Source of the DNA: Polytrichum commune
Lineage: Eukaryota > Streptophyta > Polytrichopsida > Polytrichales > Polytrichaceae
Reading direction: 5' to 3'
Length of the DNA: 64,000 nt
Assembly (NCBI GenBank): GCA_950295325.1
Contig: OX485805.1
Coordinates: forward strand, 4,090,501 to 4,154,500
A program made the position numbers and the translations under genes. The notes below the pieces were generated by a model. It saw only the letters and a program-made list of their open reading frames with translations. It was not told the origin of the DNA and made no database searches. Positions 49,131 to 60,385 of this stretch are shown here, piece by piece. How positions within the stretch are numbered: position 1 is the first letter of the stretch; each line of letters opens with the position of its first letter.

Positions 49131-50425
49131 ATGGATCAATGGCGGGAACGCCTTCTTGCCACTCGGGAGCTCTTTTTGGAGGACGATGAGGAAGATGATT
49201 TCAATGTTAATTGGATTATTGGATTAGGGTTGAGTGCACCGCGTGGTCGAATACCGAGCATTGTCCGTGGATCACGTCCAGGGAAATCGCCCAACATTGA
49301 CAGGCATAGACACGAGATGCATGCACGCATGATGTTTGATTATTTTGCAGATGAACCGGTGTATGGCCCAAACTTTTTCCGCCGTCGATACCGTATGCGG
49401 AGGTCATTATTTTTTACCATATTGGATAGGTTTGTGCTAGAGACGATTATTTTGTTCAGAAAATAGATGCATGTGGGTTTTTAGGGTTGTCCCCTCATCA
49501 GAAGATCACATCCGCTTTGAGGATGTTATGTTACGGGTTGTGTGCCGATGCTACAGACGAATATTGCAGGACTAGTGAAACCACCGCGATGACATCTATG
49601 AAGCGATTTTGCATTGCAATTAGGGCTGAGTTTGAGGCTTATCATATGAGACAACCTACACGTGCCGATTTTGATAAACAGTTGGCAATTAATGCTGACC
49701 GTGGATTTCCAGGCATGTTTGCCTCACTTGACTGTATGCATTACGAGTGGAAGAATTGCCCGGTGGCTTGGCAAGGGGATTTCGGTGACAAAGATGGGAA
49801 GAAGTCCATCATATTGGAGGCCGTGGCGGATGGTGGTTTGCACATATGGCATGCGTTTTTTGGGTTGCCCGGTTCCAACAACGACTTGAACGTGTTGGAT
49901 CGGTCACCGCTCATCCACAACATGTTGACTAGCGAAGCTCGTGACATGCATTTCAAGGTTAACGGGTATCAGTATGATCAGTATTACCTTCTCACGGATG
50001 GTATATATCCCGAGTGGTCTTGCTTCGTGCAAAGCATCCATCAGCCACAAGATGAGAAGCGCAGCTATTTTGTTGAAAGACAAGGAGCCGTGCGCAAGGA
50101 TGTTGAGAGATGTTTTGGGGTGTTGCAGGCCCGTTTTGCGATAATTCGCAACCCTTGCCGGTATTGGAGCATGGATGTGATATCAAACATCATGTTCACA
50201 TGTTGTATTTTGCACAATATGATAATTGATGACGAAGAAGATGTTGAGGGACTAGATGATATCATTGGTGAGTTGCATGAGGGAAATGTCCCAATGCAAA
50301 GAGAATTGTCCTTTGATGAGTATATGGCAAGTACCATGGACATTGCCAATGCGGACACTCATTTTGATCTCCGTGGTGATCTAATTGAGCACTTGTGGAT
50401 GTTGAAAGGCGCCAATTTGGCATAA
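49131..50425 (+). pseudogene. PIF/Harbinger transposase with one frameshift
   Basis: Harbinger-type DDE nuclease that would excise and reinsert the element. ATG at 49131 (MDQWRERLLATRELFLED); the N-terminal part is open to about 49430 (GPNFFRRRYRMRRSLFFTIL). The main frame then runs to TAA at 50425 with FASLDCMHYEWKNCP (first Asp), GLPGSNNDLNVLDRSPL (second Asp) and VERCFGVLQARFAI (Glu), then an acidic tail. The two parts are one base out of register: a single-base loss in the GGATAGGTTTGTG stretch (49424-49436) explains it, since the bases just after it fit the family in the second frame (YFVQKIDACGFLGLSP). No other lesion is visible, so loss of function looks recent, or it is a sequencing error. 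Confidence 0.88.
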
Positions 50426-50929
50426 TATATAAAGGGGTGACTAGTATCCATAAGTTTGGCCATATCGATTGCAATACATGTGTGTTTTTGACAAAAAATT
50501 GGTGCTGAAATTTTCAAATAATATGTAAATGTGTGACTAATATCACATTTATTGGTAAAAACTATGTCCATTCAATGCTAAATCAAGTCCCATGTCAAGT
50601 TCGGCGCACTTGTTTTGTGATATGTCATGATCTACCACGATATTCCATGTGGTGGGCATTCCCGGTCCAACATGCTCAATGTCATCCCATTGCACACTAT
50701 CGCCGCGGATATCTACATATGAATTCCATTGGCCTACAACATCACTAGTGAACCCACCGCGCGCAATCCTGCCCACTTGAAATCGCCGGCTACAAGGATC
50801 ATGCTCTTCAGTCGCATGTTGGACCTGCGATAAAAAACAACATAATTTGCATCACCACTGTTTCGATCTTGACTTCAATACACGACAAGCATATGGGCAG
50901 GCTAGCACTCAGGGTGAGACAAATTCAAG

Positions 50930-51660
50930 CACGGGCTCGCAAGTTCACAATCCTGTAATATCACATTCGAGCACAAAGGCAAGCCAACATTCAGGTAATG
51001 TCACATTCGGCCACAAAGTAAACCCAACAATCAAACAGGCTCACATTCGGCCACAAAGTGCATCCAGAATTCAAACAAAGTCACATTCGGCCACAAAGTA
51101 AACCCAGCTATCAAACAGGCTCACATTCGGCCTCAAAGTGCATGCAGGATTCAAACAAAGTCACATTCTGCCACAAAGTAAACCCAGCTATCAAACAGGC
51201 TCACATTCGGCCTCAAAGTGCATGCAGGATTCAAACAAAGTCACATTCTGCCACAAAATAAACCCAGCTATCAAACAGGCTCAAATTCGGCCTCAAAGTG
51301 CATGCAAAATTCAAACACGCTCACATTCTGCCACAAAGTAAACCCAGCATTCAAACAAAGTCACATTCTCCCACAAAGTCAATCCACCAATCATACAGGC
51401 TCACATACGGCTACAAAGTGAAGCCATAATTCACTTTGGCTCACATTCGGCCACAAAGTGCAACCAGAATTAAAATAGGCTCATAGTCTGCCACAGAGTG
51501 ATTCCAGATTACAAAGCCGGCTCACAGTCTGCCACAAAGGCAATCCAACAATCAAACAATGTCACATTCGAGCTGGAAGGGCAATCCAGCAATCAAAGCC
51601 GGCTCAGTCTGCCACAAAGTCAATCCAGCAATCTCAATTCACTCGCAATCAAGCAGGTAG
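50930..51660. repeat. 40-bp minisatellite between the H2 genes
   Basis: About 18 units of roughly 40 bp, each with TCACATTC(G/T)GCCACAAAGT then CAATCAAACA-like sequence. In the centre (51020-51340) the array has an 80-bp higher-order period, alternating units with CAGGCTCACATTCGG and CAAAGTCACATTC. The outer units are more diverged. The plus-strand frames through it are by-products. It lies between the 3' ends of the two convergent genes; the Myb-like frame's 3' end (51639) overlaps its edge. Confidence 0.92.
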
Positions 51661-53204
51661 GCAGGCTCACATACAAGCACAGTGGCAGGGGAAGTACAAG
51701 AATTGGAGCTCACCTCAGTTCCGTGAGGGTCTTCCTCGTCGGATTCTTGCAATTCCACGATTTCTCTAACACCCGGATGCTCGCCAAACCCTCTACCTTC
51801 ATTATTGATGTCTGGGTCACAGTCTTCGGCGTCACGGACAATGTCAAATTCCATTCGTGCATCCCGCATTTGCCTGAGTGTTTCATCATCTTCCAGAGCT
51901 CTTTTTTCCGCTTCTTCTCGTTCTTGTGCCGCCTCGGCCATTTGAGCAACCTCTCGCTCTTGTTGTTCGCGCAACTCAAAGGCCGCGGATTCTGCCCTTC
52001 TACGTCGTAATTTGTGCAGCTCCTCCTCTCGAAGCAAACGAATATATTCTTGAGCCTCCGGCGTGGTAACTTGGTCCATCGGTGCGGTGAACAGGAGTAG
52101 CATGTTGTGATACTCCAGACTTGCCGCCTTCCGTAGTGTTGCTTCCGCCATCTTCTCGGCGGCCTTGGCTTGAGTCAAAGCCGCTATATCGTGGACCTTG
52201 TCAGCACGTTGGCCATCTTTCGCTGCTTTTGTGCCTCCGGGCCTCAAGCTGAATGTCATGCTTGTAGTTGTCTCACCTGTAGTATCCACAACACTCACAG
52301 ATTTTTGGGTGTCCACTTGGGAACCCGAGTGTGACTCGTGGTCAGAAGAACCAGACAGCCTCCTAGAGGGAGTTGTCTGACGTGATGGACTAAAACCGTC
52401 AGCCCAACGCGGAAAATCTTTCACCAATTCCCAACAGTGTTCAAACATGAACTCGGTGTTCTTAGCAGTTTTAGTACGATACAAATCTTTAGCCATGCGA
52501 ACAATGTCGGATTCTTTACTACCACTTTTGTTTAATCTTTTGATTTGATTATAGGCTCCGATGAATTTTCCCACATCGTGTTTTATCGTGCCCCATTTCG
52601 ATTCCAATGATCGCGCGCCCCTATGCCCACCTGGTCTACATTGTTCATAATGCAAATATATTCGTTCCCAGAAAGCATTACCCTTTTGCTGATTCCCGCA
52701 AATTGGGTCCTGAGAGATTGTGAGGACACTTCTAGTCAACTGGCGCTCTTCCTCCGGAACAAAATTTTTACCTTTCGCCGGCCGCACAGACCCTAAACCA
52801 CGACCCCAGCCCCGACCTCGACCAATATCAAGCGAATTCTGAGTAAACTGTAAATTTGAGTGGTCACTCACCTGGGATTGAGGGCCTGGTGGGGTGGTCG
52901 AATCCGGCCAAGTTGCAGCTCCACCCGCAGCTCCATGATCGCGAAGACCCCCTGCTGCCCGAATCGAAGTTGGCTGGCTGCGTCCTGTGGCTGCGTGCTG
53001 TACTCGCGGCGCCGGCCTCCCTCGCTGGAACCCTTCGAATTCGATTTCGTCGAATTCGTGTGAGCCAATGTGGAAATCACCCTGCGCAAGAGCTCTTTGC
53101 TGCACACCACAGCGCTCCACACCTCCCTGCTGCACACCACCGCGATGCACACCTCCCTGTTGCACACCTCGCTGCACCGACTGCCCACGGCCACGACCTG
53201 CCAT
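51639..53204 (-). CDS. Harbinger Myb/SANT-like (NAM-associated type) partner protein
   Basis: An intact 521-codon frame from ATG at 53204, the accessory gene of element H2. The N-terminus is Gly/Arg/Gln-rich with several RGGVQQGG-type repeats. A trihelix/Myb-like domain lies at about residues 150-275: FVPEEERQLTRSVLTISQDP, FWERIYLHY, SLESKWGTIKHDVGKF and MFEHCWELVKDFPRW. After it come a Ser/Thr-rich stretch and a long charged coiled-coil-like C-terminus (about 335-475). This layout is the one seen in Harbinger partner proteins and in plant proteins annotated with a NAM-associated C-terminal domain. In known systems the partner binds the TIR region and helps nuclear import of the transposase. 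Here it is complete while the transposase is broken. Confidence 0.85.
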   Translation of the reverse strand: MAGRGRGQSVQRGVQQGGVHRGGVQQGGVERCGVQQRALAQGDFHIGSHEFDEIEFEGFQRGRPAPRVQHAATGRSQPTSIRAAGGLRDHGAAGGAATWPDSTTPPGPQSQVSDHSNLQFTQNSLDIGRGRGWGRGLGSVRPAKGKNFVPEEERQLTRSVLTISQDPICGNQQKGNAFWERIYLHYEQCRPGGHRGARSLESKWGTIKHDVGKFIGAYNQIKRLNKSGSKESDIVRMAKDLYRTKTAKNTEFMFEHCWELVKDFPRWADGFSPSRQTTPSRRLSGSSDHESHSGSQVDTQKSVSVVDTTGETTTSMTFSLRPGGTKAAKDGQRADKVHDIAALTQAKAAEKMAEATLRKAASLEYHNMLLLFTAPMDQVTTPEAQEYIRLLREEELHKLRRRRAESAAFELREQQEREVAQMAEAAQEREEAEKRALEDDETLRQMRDARMEFDIVRDAEDCDPDINNEGRGFGEHPGVREIVELQESDEEDPHGTEVSSNSCTSPATVLVCEPAYLLDCE

Positions 53205-53925
53205 CCCGCCAAAAAATCTTTGAACAGCGGGGAAAACTAAAAATTAGAACAAAATCTTCCTAAAATCACCCGGCTTTTGGGCGCGCCCAGAGAACTCAGA
53301 GACTCTGGAAAATGGCGCGACAGGGGAGTCTTTTGACGAGCCCGCTCTTCAAAGAGCCGTTGCCCGGGTTGCGGTGGGGGGGTCCTTCATGCCCGGGCCC
53401 GCCAAAAGTCATTGAGGCCGGGTATACAGAGCAGGGGTGCGGATGCTCTTAGTGTTCATTACATGACAAGGACACCGGTAGTTAGACCACTCTAGGCAAA
53501 GAATATCGGAAAAGATGTTTCCAATTCACATAGTACAGCTTGTGTCCGTAAGCCGCAAATTAACATGCTATATAGGAATTATAGACTAACGGTTCATCAC
53601 TTGGTGCCCGAGTTGAATGGTATTTTGCGTCGGCAAGTATATTCCCTACTTGCTTGGACTATATAGCCCACCTATGTCACTGAGGCACTATGAATGCATG
53701 CCATGTGATCACGGGCACAAAAGCTCTTTATTGTCAATTTGATGAAAGTGCATGTAAATGTTGCAATGTTACCCTAGATCCTGACTTCTCTTTGCATCCA
53801 GCATATCACAAAACTTTATGCTTACATGAATGAATGAAATTTCCACCATGTCATCTGAACAAGGAAGAACAAACCTCACATGTACCTCACTATCTCATAG
53901 TTTCTATATACACATGCGTTGAAGT

Positions 53926-53972
53926 TTTCTTTTCTTTTCTTTTCTTTTGGGGGGGGGGGGGGGGAGAGGGGG
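53926..53972. repeat. (CTTTT)n and G tract
   Basis: Four to five CTTTT-like units followed by a pure G run and GAGAGGGGGG. The matching place in copy A (30300-30340) has a T run and a shorter G-rich run, so the array has expanded independently. Confidence 0.9.
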
Positions 53973-54925
53973 GCTATTTATATGATATTTTTCTTTTCTA
54001 GTACCCTACTTTTCCTTCTACACCTTGCCCCGTTATCTTGCACCCTTTGATAGTTTGAGCTTAATTTTTCCATTCAAACTCAACCCTATATTAATCTTCT
54101 TTGTTGTTTAAAATCACCATATGTGTGGTGTTTCAAGGCACCCTTTATCAATTTTCTTAGTAATATAAGGCACCCATTTACATAAGACACATATTGCCTT
54201 ATGTTATAAAGTTTGTCGCTAAAGGATGGAATACAATAATGACAAGGGATTGAGACATCAAACAATGATAGGAATACAACATGATGAACAAAAACACTAC
54301 AAGAACAAGATTAAGCACTACAAGAACATTACCAAATGCTCAAGAGTTGAGGTTGTGAGTGGAAGCTCTTGCAACCCTCTACAAGTTTTGTACCATCTTA
54401 AACACAATACCCTATATGTAGTTTTACAAAAAGTAATACATGACATTATAGGGTACCATATAATATTTATAATGTAGTATGCGAATAGAGTTGATGCTAT
54501 ATTACATTGAATATTTTTCAAAAAAATTGCTACAAAAATAAAGAGTACCATGTAATAGGTCTCACCCTATTTCTAATATTTTGTTAGTGAGGTACATGTG
54601 TTGAACATCCATCACCATTCATCAAAATGCTTACACCATTGGGAACCACTTGGAACATCCCAAGTTCCTTTCCATACACTCTCTATAACCATGGATGAAT
54701 ACCACAAAACTTCATCTCCAGGATGCTAATTATTCATTCGTTGGAGTTTCATCTACAATTATTTTTTCATTGCATGTGTAGAAAGGCCACTTGCTTTGCA
54801 CCATTGGATAGAGGCTCTACTTGGGGGATCACTCCCTTGTATTCAAAAGGAACACATGAGAACACAAGGTGTTTTTAGGGGGGTATATATAAGAGAAGGT
54901 GAATATTGTGAACCCTATTATTATG

Positions 54926-55816
54926 TGATTTCTTAACATTCATTATTTTTGAGGACCCTGTGGGTAGGTTAACTTGGTTTTTTTATTAGAAAAATGTACA
55001 TGTAGTATATATAAAGTATTAATCTTTGCTAACGTCATGTAAAATCTAACACTTACATAAATAAGATCATAATTTACATATCAACACATCAACACAACAA
55101 CACAACATGCACACAATTTAGCTTCCTTGTATGTGCTTTATTCATTTAAAACATACACACTTGGAAATGATGATAAAGTGCTTGTTTTAAAAACACAATT
55201 ACATACATACATGTAGCATTAGAAGACAACCAACCAACACCAATCACAAAGCTTGTTTAGGGTTTACCAATTCAAATATGAAGCAATTTTTGTCATTATT
55301 CAAGTTCAGGTGGTTAGAACCACTCAATACATAACATCCAACTTTTTGCACTCAAGACAAAAGTCCAAACCCTAACTCTAACCCCAACGCTCCAAACTAT
55401 ACAATCTACCAAAGACATGGCCACAACCTCTACCTAAAATCCTACCCCAAACAATTCAATTAGCCGCTGGAGGTTTGTATTCCTATACTTCCTTAAACAA
55501 ACCAATTTTGCAATTCACCTCCACATCATAGTAAGATTCACATAGGGCATCCCAAACAATCTTCAACTCAATGACACTCAGTTGAGCTAATGACCTGGAC
55601 AACAACAACAAATTTGAGTTGCTTTGATTAGCGGCTCTTCTTCAACCAACCCACATTCTACACGAATGGGTTGCTCACCCACAATGCCCTCGACTATTTT
55701 CTAGATCCCCAACATCTTGGTTTCCTTTGATTAATAATCCCCAACTAGAGCAAAGACAATAGACTTCCCTTAAGAGGTTTGTTTTAGGATAATCACTAAA
55801 CTAGACATATGTATGT
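54926..55816. other. No supported gene
   Basis: AT-rich with short ACATAC- and CAACAC-type low-complexity runs near 55085-55110 and 55200. No frame is supported. Confidence 0.5.
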
Positions 55817-56152
55817 TTGACATGAGGAGATTCTCAAAAAATAAAAAATGGAAAATAGGTTGTGGATTGTGTTTTTGGAATTTTCTACAATGGTGGATCT
55901 TTGACATGAGGAGATTTTCAAAAAATAAAAAATGGAAAATAGGTTGTGGATTGTGTTTCTGGAATTATCTACAATGGTGGATCTTTGACATGAGGAGATT
56001 TTCAAAAAATAAAAAATGGAAAATAGGTTGTGGATTGTGTTTCTGGAATTATCTACAATGGTGGATCTTTGACATGAGGAGATTTTCAAAAAATAAAAAA
56101 TGGAAAATAGGTTGTGGATTGTGTTTCTGGAATTATCTACAATGGTGGATCC
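55817..56152. repeat. 84-bp tandem array, four units
   Basis: Units start at 55817, 55901, 55985 and 56069, each beginning TTGACATGAGGAGATT and ending near CAATGGTGGATC. Units two to four look identical; unit one differs at about three positions, so the array is young. 84 is a multiple of three and a single unit has no stop in the relevant frames, so long frames appear on both strands (+ 55813-56268, - 55796-56329). I regard these as by-products. Confidence 0.95.
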
Positions 56153-56559
56153 AAACTCTTTACAATACTCCACACTATACACCTTTACTATACCCGCATA
56201 ATTATGGTCCAAAGACCTCAAGTGCCATTGGTGATTCTCTAGGGTTACTAGATTCAAATATTTCCTAAGTTTCTCTTTGGCCAGCAAGTATCTAACCATA
56301 ACCTCGGCACTCACTAGTGTGGACTTCAATCAAATGCCACATGGTCAATGCTCTCATCACTAACTCTAGAACCAACAAGTGGAGGCAATGGCTGGTCAAA
56401 GTCATTGAGAGGGGTAAGAAGTTGGATTTCAACCCCCTCTGTTATGCACTTTAGAGTTTGTTGGGATTCATTAACAAAATCTAGGTTAACCACACGCATG
56501 CACTATCTAGATTCAAGGTTGGGATCCCGGGTGGTGGACTCTTTATTGGAAACCTAAAT

Positions 56560-57060
56560 GATGTGCATGGGTGACTATGAAATTAAATTCCCTATGTACG
56601 AGAAGTTTATAAAGAAAAAAAAAACAAATGTATATGTACTAACGGTAGGCTAGAAAATTGATTTGTGTATTTATATCGAGCTTTTCAATTTAATGTGATA
56701 AATGCCTCCACTACATACACAACATATAAATCATGTAATAAGTAGGCTTGTATCACATACCGGTATTCAAGTCATTGGGGACTATTACCATATGACATCG
56801 ATGAATGACAACCGTAACTTAAATGAAACTAGCACATCTCTTTGTCATTTTCTTTTTTCTTTTTTATGTAAACCGTAGGGCCCCCTTTTATAAATCTACA
56901 TTTACTTCAAACATCTTGATAGCCTTTTGAAATGTACATAGTAGAGAAAAACAATACCTCTCCCTTATGTAGATTGTGTACGTTGATGCCTCAAATAATA
57001 TCCCTTCTTACGCCTACGTTAGTTCATACGTAGTATGAAGAGTCCACCCCCTGGGGTTGG
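56560..57060. repeat. Dispersed repeat R3, copy 2
   Basis: Direct counterpart of 14215-15850 with the same two blocks in the same order but a much shorter spacer. The second block ends at GAAGAGTCCACCCCCTGGGGTTGG. No gene. Confidence 0.55.
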
Positions 57061-57301
57061 GATCCGCAAGTGGCATAACATATATATCCGAGAAATTGTA
57101 TTGAGCCCCTCAAGCTTGCAGTTAATCTTGCATCTACTATCCAAAAATTGAAAGGGCCAATCAACAATACGAATACCTTCAAGTAGTGGTATGAATTTCA
57201 CATATGTGCCGCCCTCGGCACATTTGCAAAATCCAATAAGTTATGGAGTAGCATAGGCATCTGCAAATGAGAACATTTTCAACTTTATAGATATTGCAAA
57301 C

Positions 57302-57560
57302 CTAGTTTGTGACCGGCAACCTCACTAGAACCTTGAGTTGTAGTTGGTATCGCTCATACGAACGCCTCTTGATGACGTCGCCCCCCTCCTCTGTGTCGAC
57401 GATGCTCCCAAAAAAATGTGAGAAATCACAACAATAATTCAAAACCCTAAACCCTACCCATATACCAAGCGAGCAAAAGATTGAAAGCAAGAAAGATGGA
57501 GCTTGGGATGGGCGCACCTAAGGAGCGCAACTATGCGCTTGTGCCTACTGTCGAACCTTC
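57302..57560 (-). other. Possible gene-start fragment with telo-box
   Basis: AAACCCTAAACCCTA (57442-57456) is a double plant telo-box, a motif common upstream of plant translation-related genes. On the minus strand it is followed by a GC-richer stretch and a frame reading EEGGDVIKRRSYERYQLQLK before a stop at 57302. No family is recognisable. It may be a decayed first exon or chance. Confidence 0.2.
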
Positions 57561-57599
57561 AACAATCAACCATCAACATTCGCCAAGTTTGCAAGATGG

Positions 57600-58939
57600 T
57601 GGGAGTTTGCACAAATAGGCAAACTTCAAAGAGCCCCTTCAAACCCTAACCAAGAAGTCACAATTCCAAACAAAATGTACAAACCCATTGGGAGCCCTTC
57701 CTACATCTAACCCGGCAGATTACATCCAACCACCAAGAGACATCCATGAGATATCATCCAATATTACTTATCCACATTGTGGGCCATGTATCTATATGAT
57801 CTTAAATCCCCAACCTACAAAACCCTATGGTATGGTAGTTTTAAAACTTCTCTAATACGATCAATTTGTAAACACTATAATTTGTTCATACCATGAAACT
57901 CAAAATATAACTTGAACTTTGTTACAGATACATATCTTATTATTTGTAATTCGCAACTTTAAAGTGAACCCTATATTTGTTCTCACGTAGTCTTCTAAAA
58001 TAAGAAAGTGAAGCTTGGGGGGGGGGTGTCTGTGAATGGATGGTTGAGACTTCCCCTGCCCCGGCCTCCATTCACAAAAGCATGGCTGGCCCACACGTCT
58101 CCATATAAAGAGGGAGCAAGTGAAGGCACCCAATGACTGTTATGTTCCAACTTATAATATGATGTTTTGGTGTTGAAGTTTAGAACCACCACATTCGTCA
58201 ATCTCGGCTATACTTAAGTTTTTTTAAAGACTTTAAGTTGGGCAGGTGGTAAAAAACTTGTGCTTGCAATCACCAAATTTAATGTGGACCTTGTGCATCT
58301 GAATGTTCATGTGGGAATTTTCCCCCACAAATCTGCGGCACCACATAATGCCTAGTTGGATAATGTTTTATGACACATCCCTCGACAATAACCGATCCTT
58401 CTAACAACCGTGATATAAAAACGATGAAGCCTTAAAATGCCTACCCCTTGGCCACCCCGAAATGACCTTGGAAGCCACTATGTGCATATCAAACATGTAG
58501 CATGCGCCCTGCTGTCCCACGTGACATGCGACCATGCTGGTCATAATGAATTACTCAAGAAGAAATCATAATTCGGTGAGGGAAGCCCACATGGTTGCTC
58601 ACTCTTGTAGCGTGAGCAATAGTGAGGTTGGGAACTGTTCATTTTGCAATGGTAACCTGACATGAGTGGGGGACGAGTCTTGCAGAGATTTCAACACTAG
58701 AAGTGCAACGCCTTAATATTGAGTCGTGATATGTAGCATTATCTAAGAGATTAGTTCTAAGGTTAGTATTTGAATATGAGAAACCTTGTTCATTATCATT
58801 TAGTAGCAATGTTTAAGCTATTTCTAGAATAGCATAGTAGGTATTCCATCAAAGTTGAGAATTTGTACTGAACTTGAGTACGCCTCTTGAAGTATCAAGT
58901 GGGTCTATTTGAAATTGAGAGTGAAATGGGTATGAACTC
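57600..58939. other. No supported gene
   Basis: A G tract at 58018-58026 and generic sequence. Short minus-strand frames at 57900-58201 are not supported. Confidence 0.5.
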
Positions 58940-59030
58940 ATAACATTATTTAGTAACATAACAGTGTTTTGTGGGACTGACAATATTCCACAAAATATTC
59001 CCGGATATGAATATGATCAATGTTATGCTT
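58940..59030. mobile_element. Short palindromic MITE, second copy
   Basis: CATAACATTATTTAGTAACA then ACAGTGTTTTGTGGGACTGA and AATATTCC repeat the order of 46979-47060. The right end (ATCAATGTTATGC) is a weak inverted match. No flanking duplication was identified. Confidence 0.5.
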
Positions 59031-59933
59031 GATGACTTTTGTTATGTTGATTATTCTAACCAAGGTGAATTGATATACTAAATCACAAACACATTCCCAC
59101 ATATGATTATTCTCACCAATGAATAACCATTGTCTTTGAAACTTTGAAGGCTAAATATGTTGTAATAGATGTAGCTTACATCCATTCATGCATTGCAATT
59201 AGGGGTGGTTTACATTGTGTTGTAGTTTTGGACCGGTATATAAGTGAATGGATGGTATCAAGATTCAACATCAATAATGATATCAAAAAACTATCCATGG
59301 GTACCAAATTTGTAATACCAACCGAATATTGATTTTTGGTGGGTATGTCAAAGTGAGAGAATTTGTATACTCCTGAGTTGTGATTTGGGGCAATGCCTTT
59401 CTAAATCGTATTATACTATGACAACTTTACCTAGGTATGAAGGTTCTTGAATAGTATATAAATCCAAATGACATCAAAAACAAAAATATCATCAAATACA
59501 GGTGCCCTACTAGTATCAAAAATTTGAAATCTTGATTATAGATATCTGAATTCTTTATTTTAAAAATGACACCAATCCAACATAAGTTTACACCACGAAC
59601 ATAGCAAGGAACCCTTAAATTTAAGGGATTGTCAAATCGACCACACATTGGTTAAAACGACCACAAAGATGCGTTGAGTAGTCACATGACCTATCGAAAT
59701 ATGAACAATTATAGTTGTAAGCTAAAAAGAAAACAAAGGGGAACCAAACGTGATACCTTGCTCCTCTTCATGTGTGCAATGAAAAATCAACATGTGACTA
59801 TGCAACACGTCTCTGTGATCATTCTAACAAACTACGTGATCGATTTAACAATCCCCTAAAGTAATCCCACTTTGTTCGATATGACCATGGGAGACATGAG
59901 CTTAAGATTTCAAACAAAAAGGAATGTCATATC

Positions 59934-59978
59934 ACTCTACGTCATGTCATGTCATGTCACTCTACGTCATGTCATGTC
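59934..59978. repeat. (GTCAT)n microsatellite
   Basis: GTCAT units in two blocks separated by CACTCTAC, the whole TCTACGTCATGTCATGTCA module repeated twice. Confidence 0.9.
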
Positions 59979-60385
59979 ACAATTTCGGTGCATAAGAAGT
60001 AAGAGAGACAATAGTAAGAGGACCCTTATCACTTTGTTTTTAAACTCAATAATGTGGATCACGTGATCGTTCAATTAAATAAAGGATATTGTTGCATGAT
60101 TTCAAGAAAAATTCTCCCAAAAAATTTCCCTATTTTGGTCATGCAAGGTTTGAAGGAGACTCTTCATCCATGGAGAATCTCATAGAATCATGGGCTAAGT
60201 GTATACCCAACTTGGACCAAGAGCCTATTTCCTGGCGAGTCGCATCTTTAAGCCTAGGAAGCCCCCCATGGGCTTCCACCACTCAAATTCTCTTATCATA
60301 AGAGATGTTTGATTTGCATTGAAATTTGGACTATATCACAATGACTTGGTCTACTTATCATGTATGATTGAGAAATGAACTTATA
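59979..60385. other. No supported gene
   Basis: The frame at 60089-60301 (+) has no recognisable domain. Nothing else was seen. Confidence 0.5.

Larger units (their letters stand above)
48709..53448. mobile_element. Harbinger element H2 (nearly intact)
   Basis: 4740 bp with perfect 21-bp inverted ends beginning GAGCATCCGCACCCCTGC, flanked by TTA on both sides (48706-48708 and 53449-53451). Copy A has the empty site with a single TTA (23347-23349). It holds a plus-strand DDE transposase and a minus-strand Myb-like gene, convergent, with a 40-bp tandem array between them. Near the left end a 24-bp unit with GAGACTGTCACAGAGGCTGC is repeated (about 48985-49045). Confidence 0.95.
43920..54925 (+). 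repeat. Segmental duplication, copy B
   Basis: Direct paralogue of copy A (16200-31690). It carries its own insertions: about 1 kb at 44530-45540, a palindromic MITE, a MITE with a nested pogo, Harbinger element H2, and a short block at 54812-54895. It lacks Harbinger H1, R1, the 1.05 kb insertion and the Copia element of copy A. The shared backbone holds no gene that I can support. Confidence 0.85.

Noticed and set aside
50847-51421. Evenly spaced 40-bp repeats resembling a CRISPR array, and the open frames across them
   Set aside because: The units abut with no unique spacers, diverge at the edges and lie inside a plant transposon. The frames are stop-free only because the unit is.
51498-53263. 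Plus-strand frames opposite the Myb-like gene (for example 51498-52010 and 52856-53263)
   Set aside because: They are shadows of the intact 521-codon minus-strand gene, which has recognisable domain structure.
55796-56329. Overlapping long frames on both strands as a gene
   Set aside because: They come from an 84-bp tandem unit with no stop. No domain, splice site or flanking coding sequence supports either.
57302-57517. A telo-box-driven ribosomal or translation gene
   Set aside because: Only the motif and a short frame are present. No known protein sequence follows.
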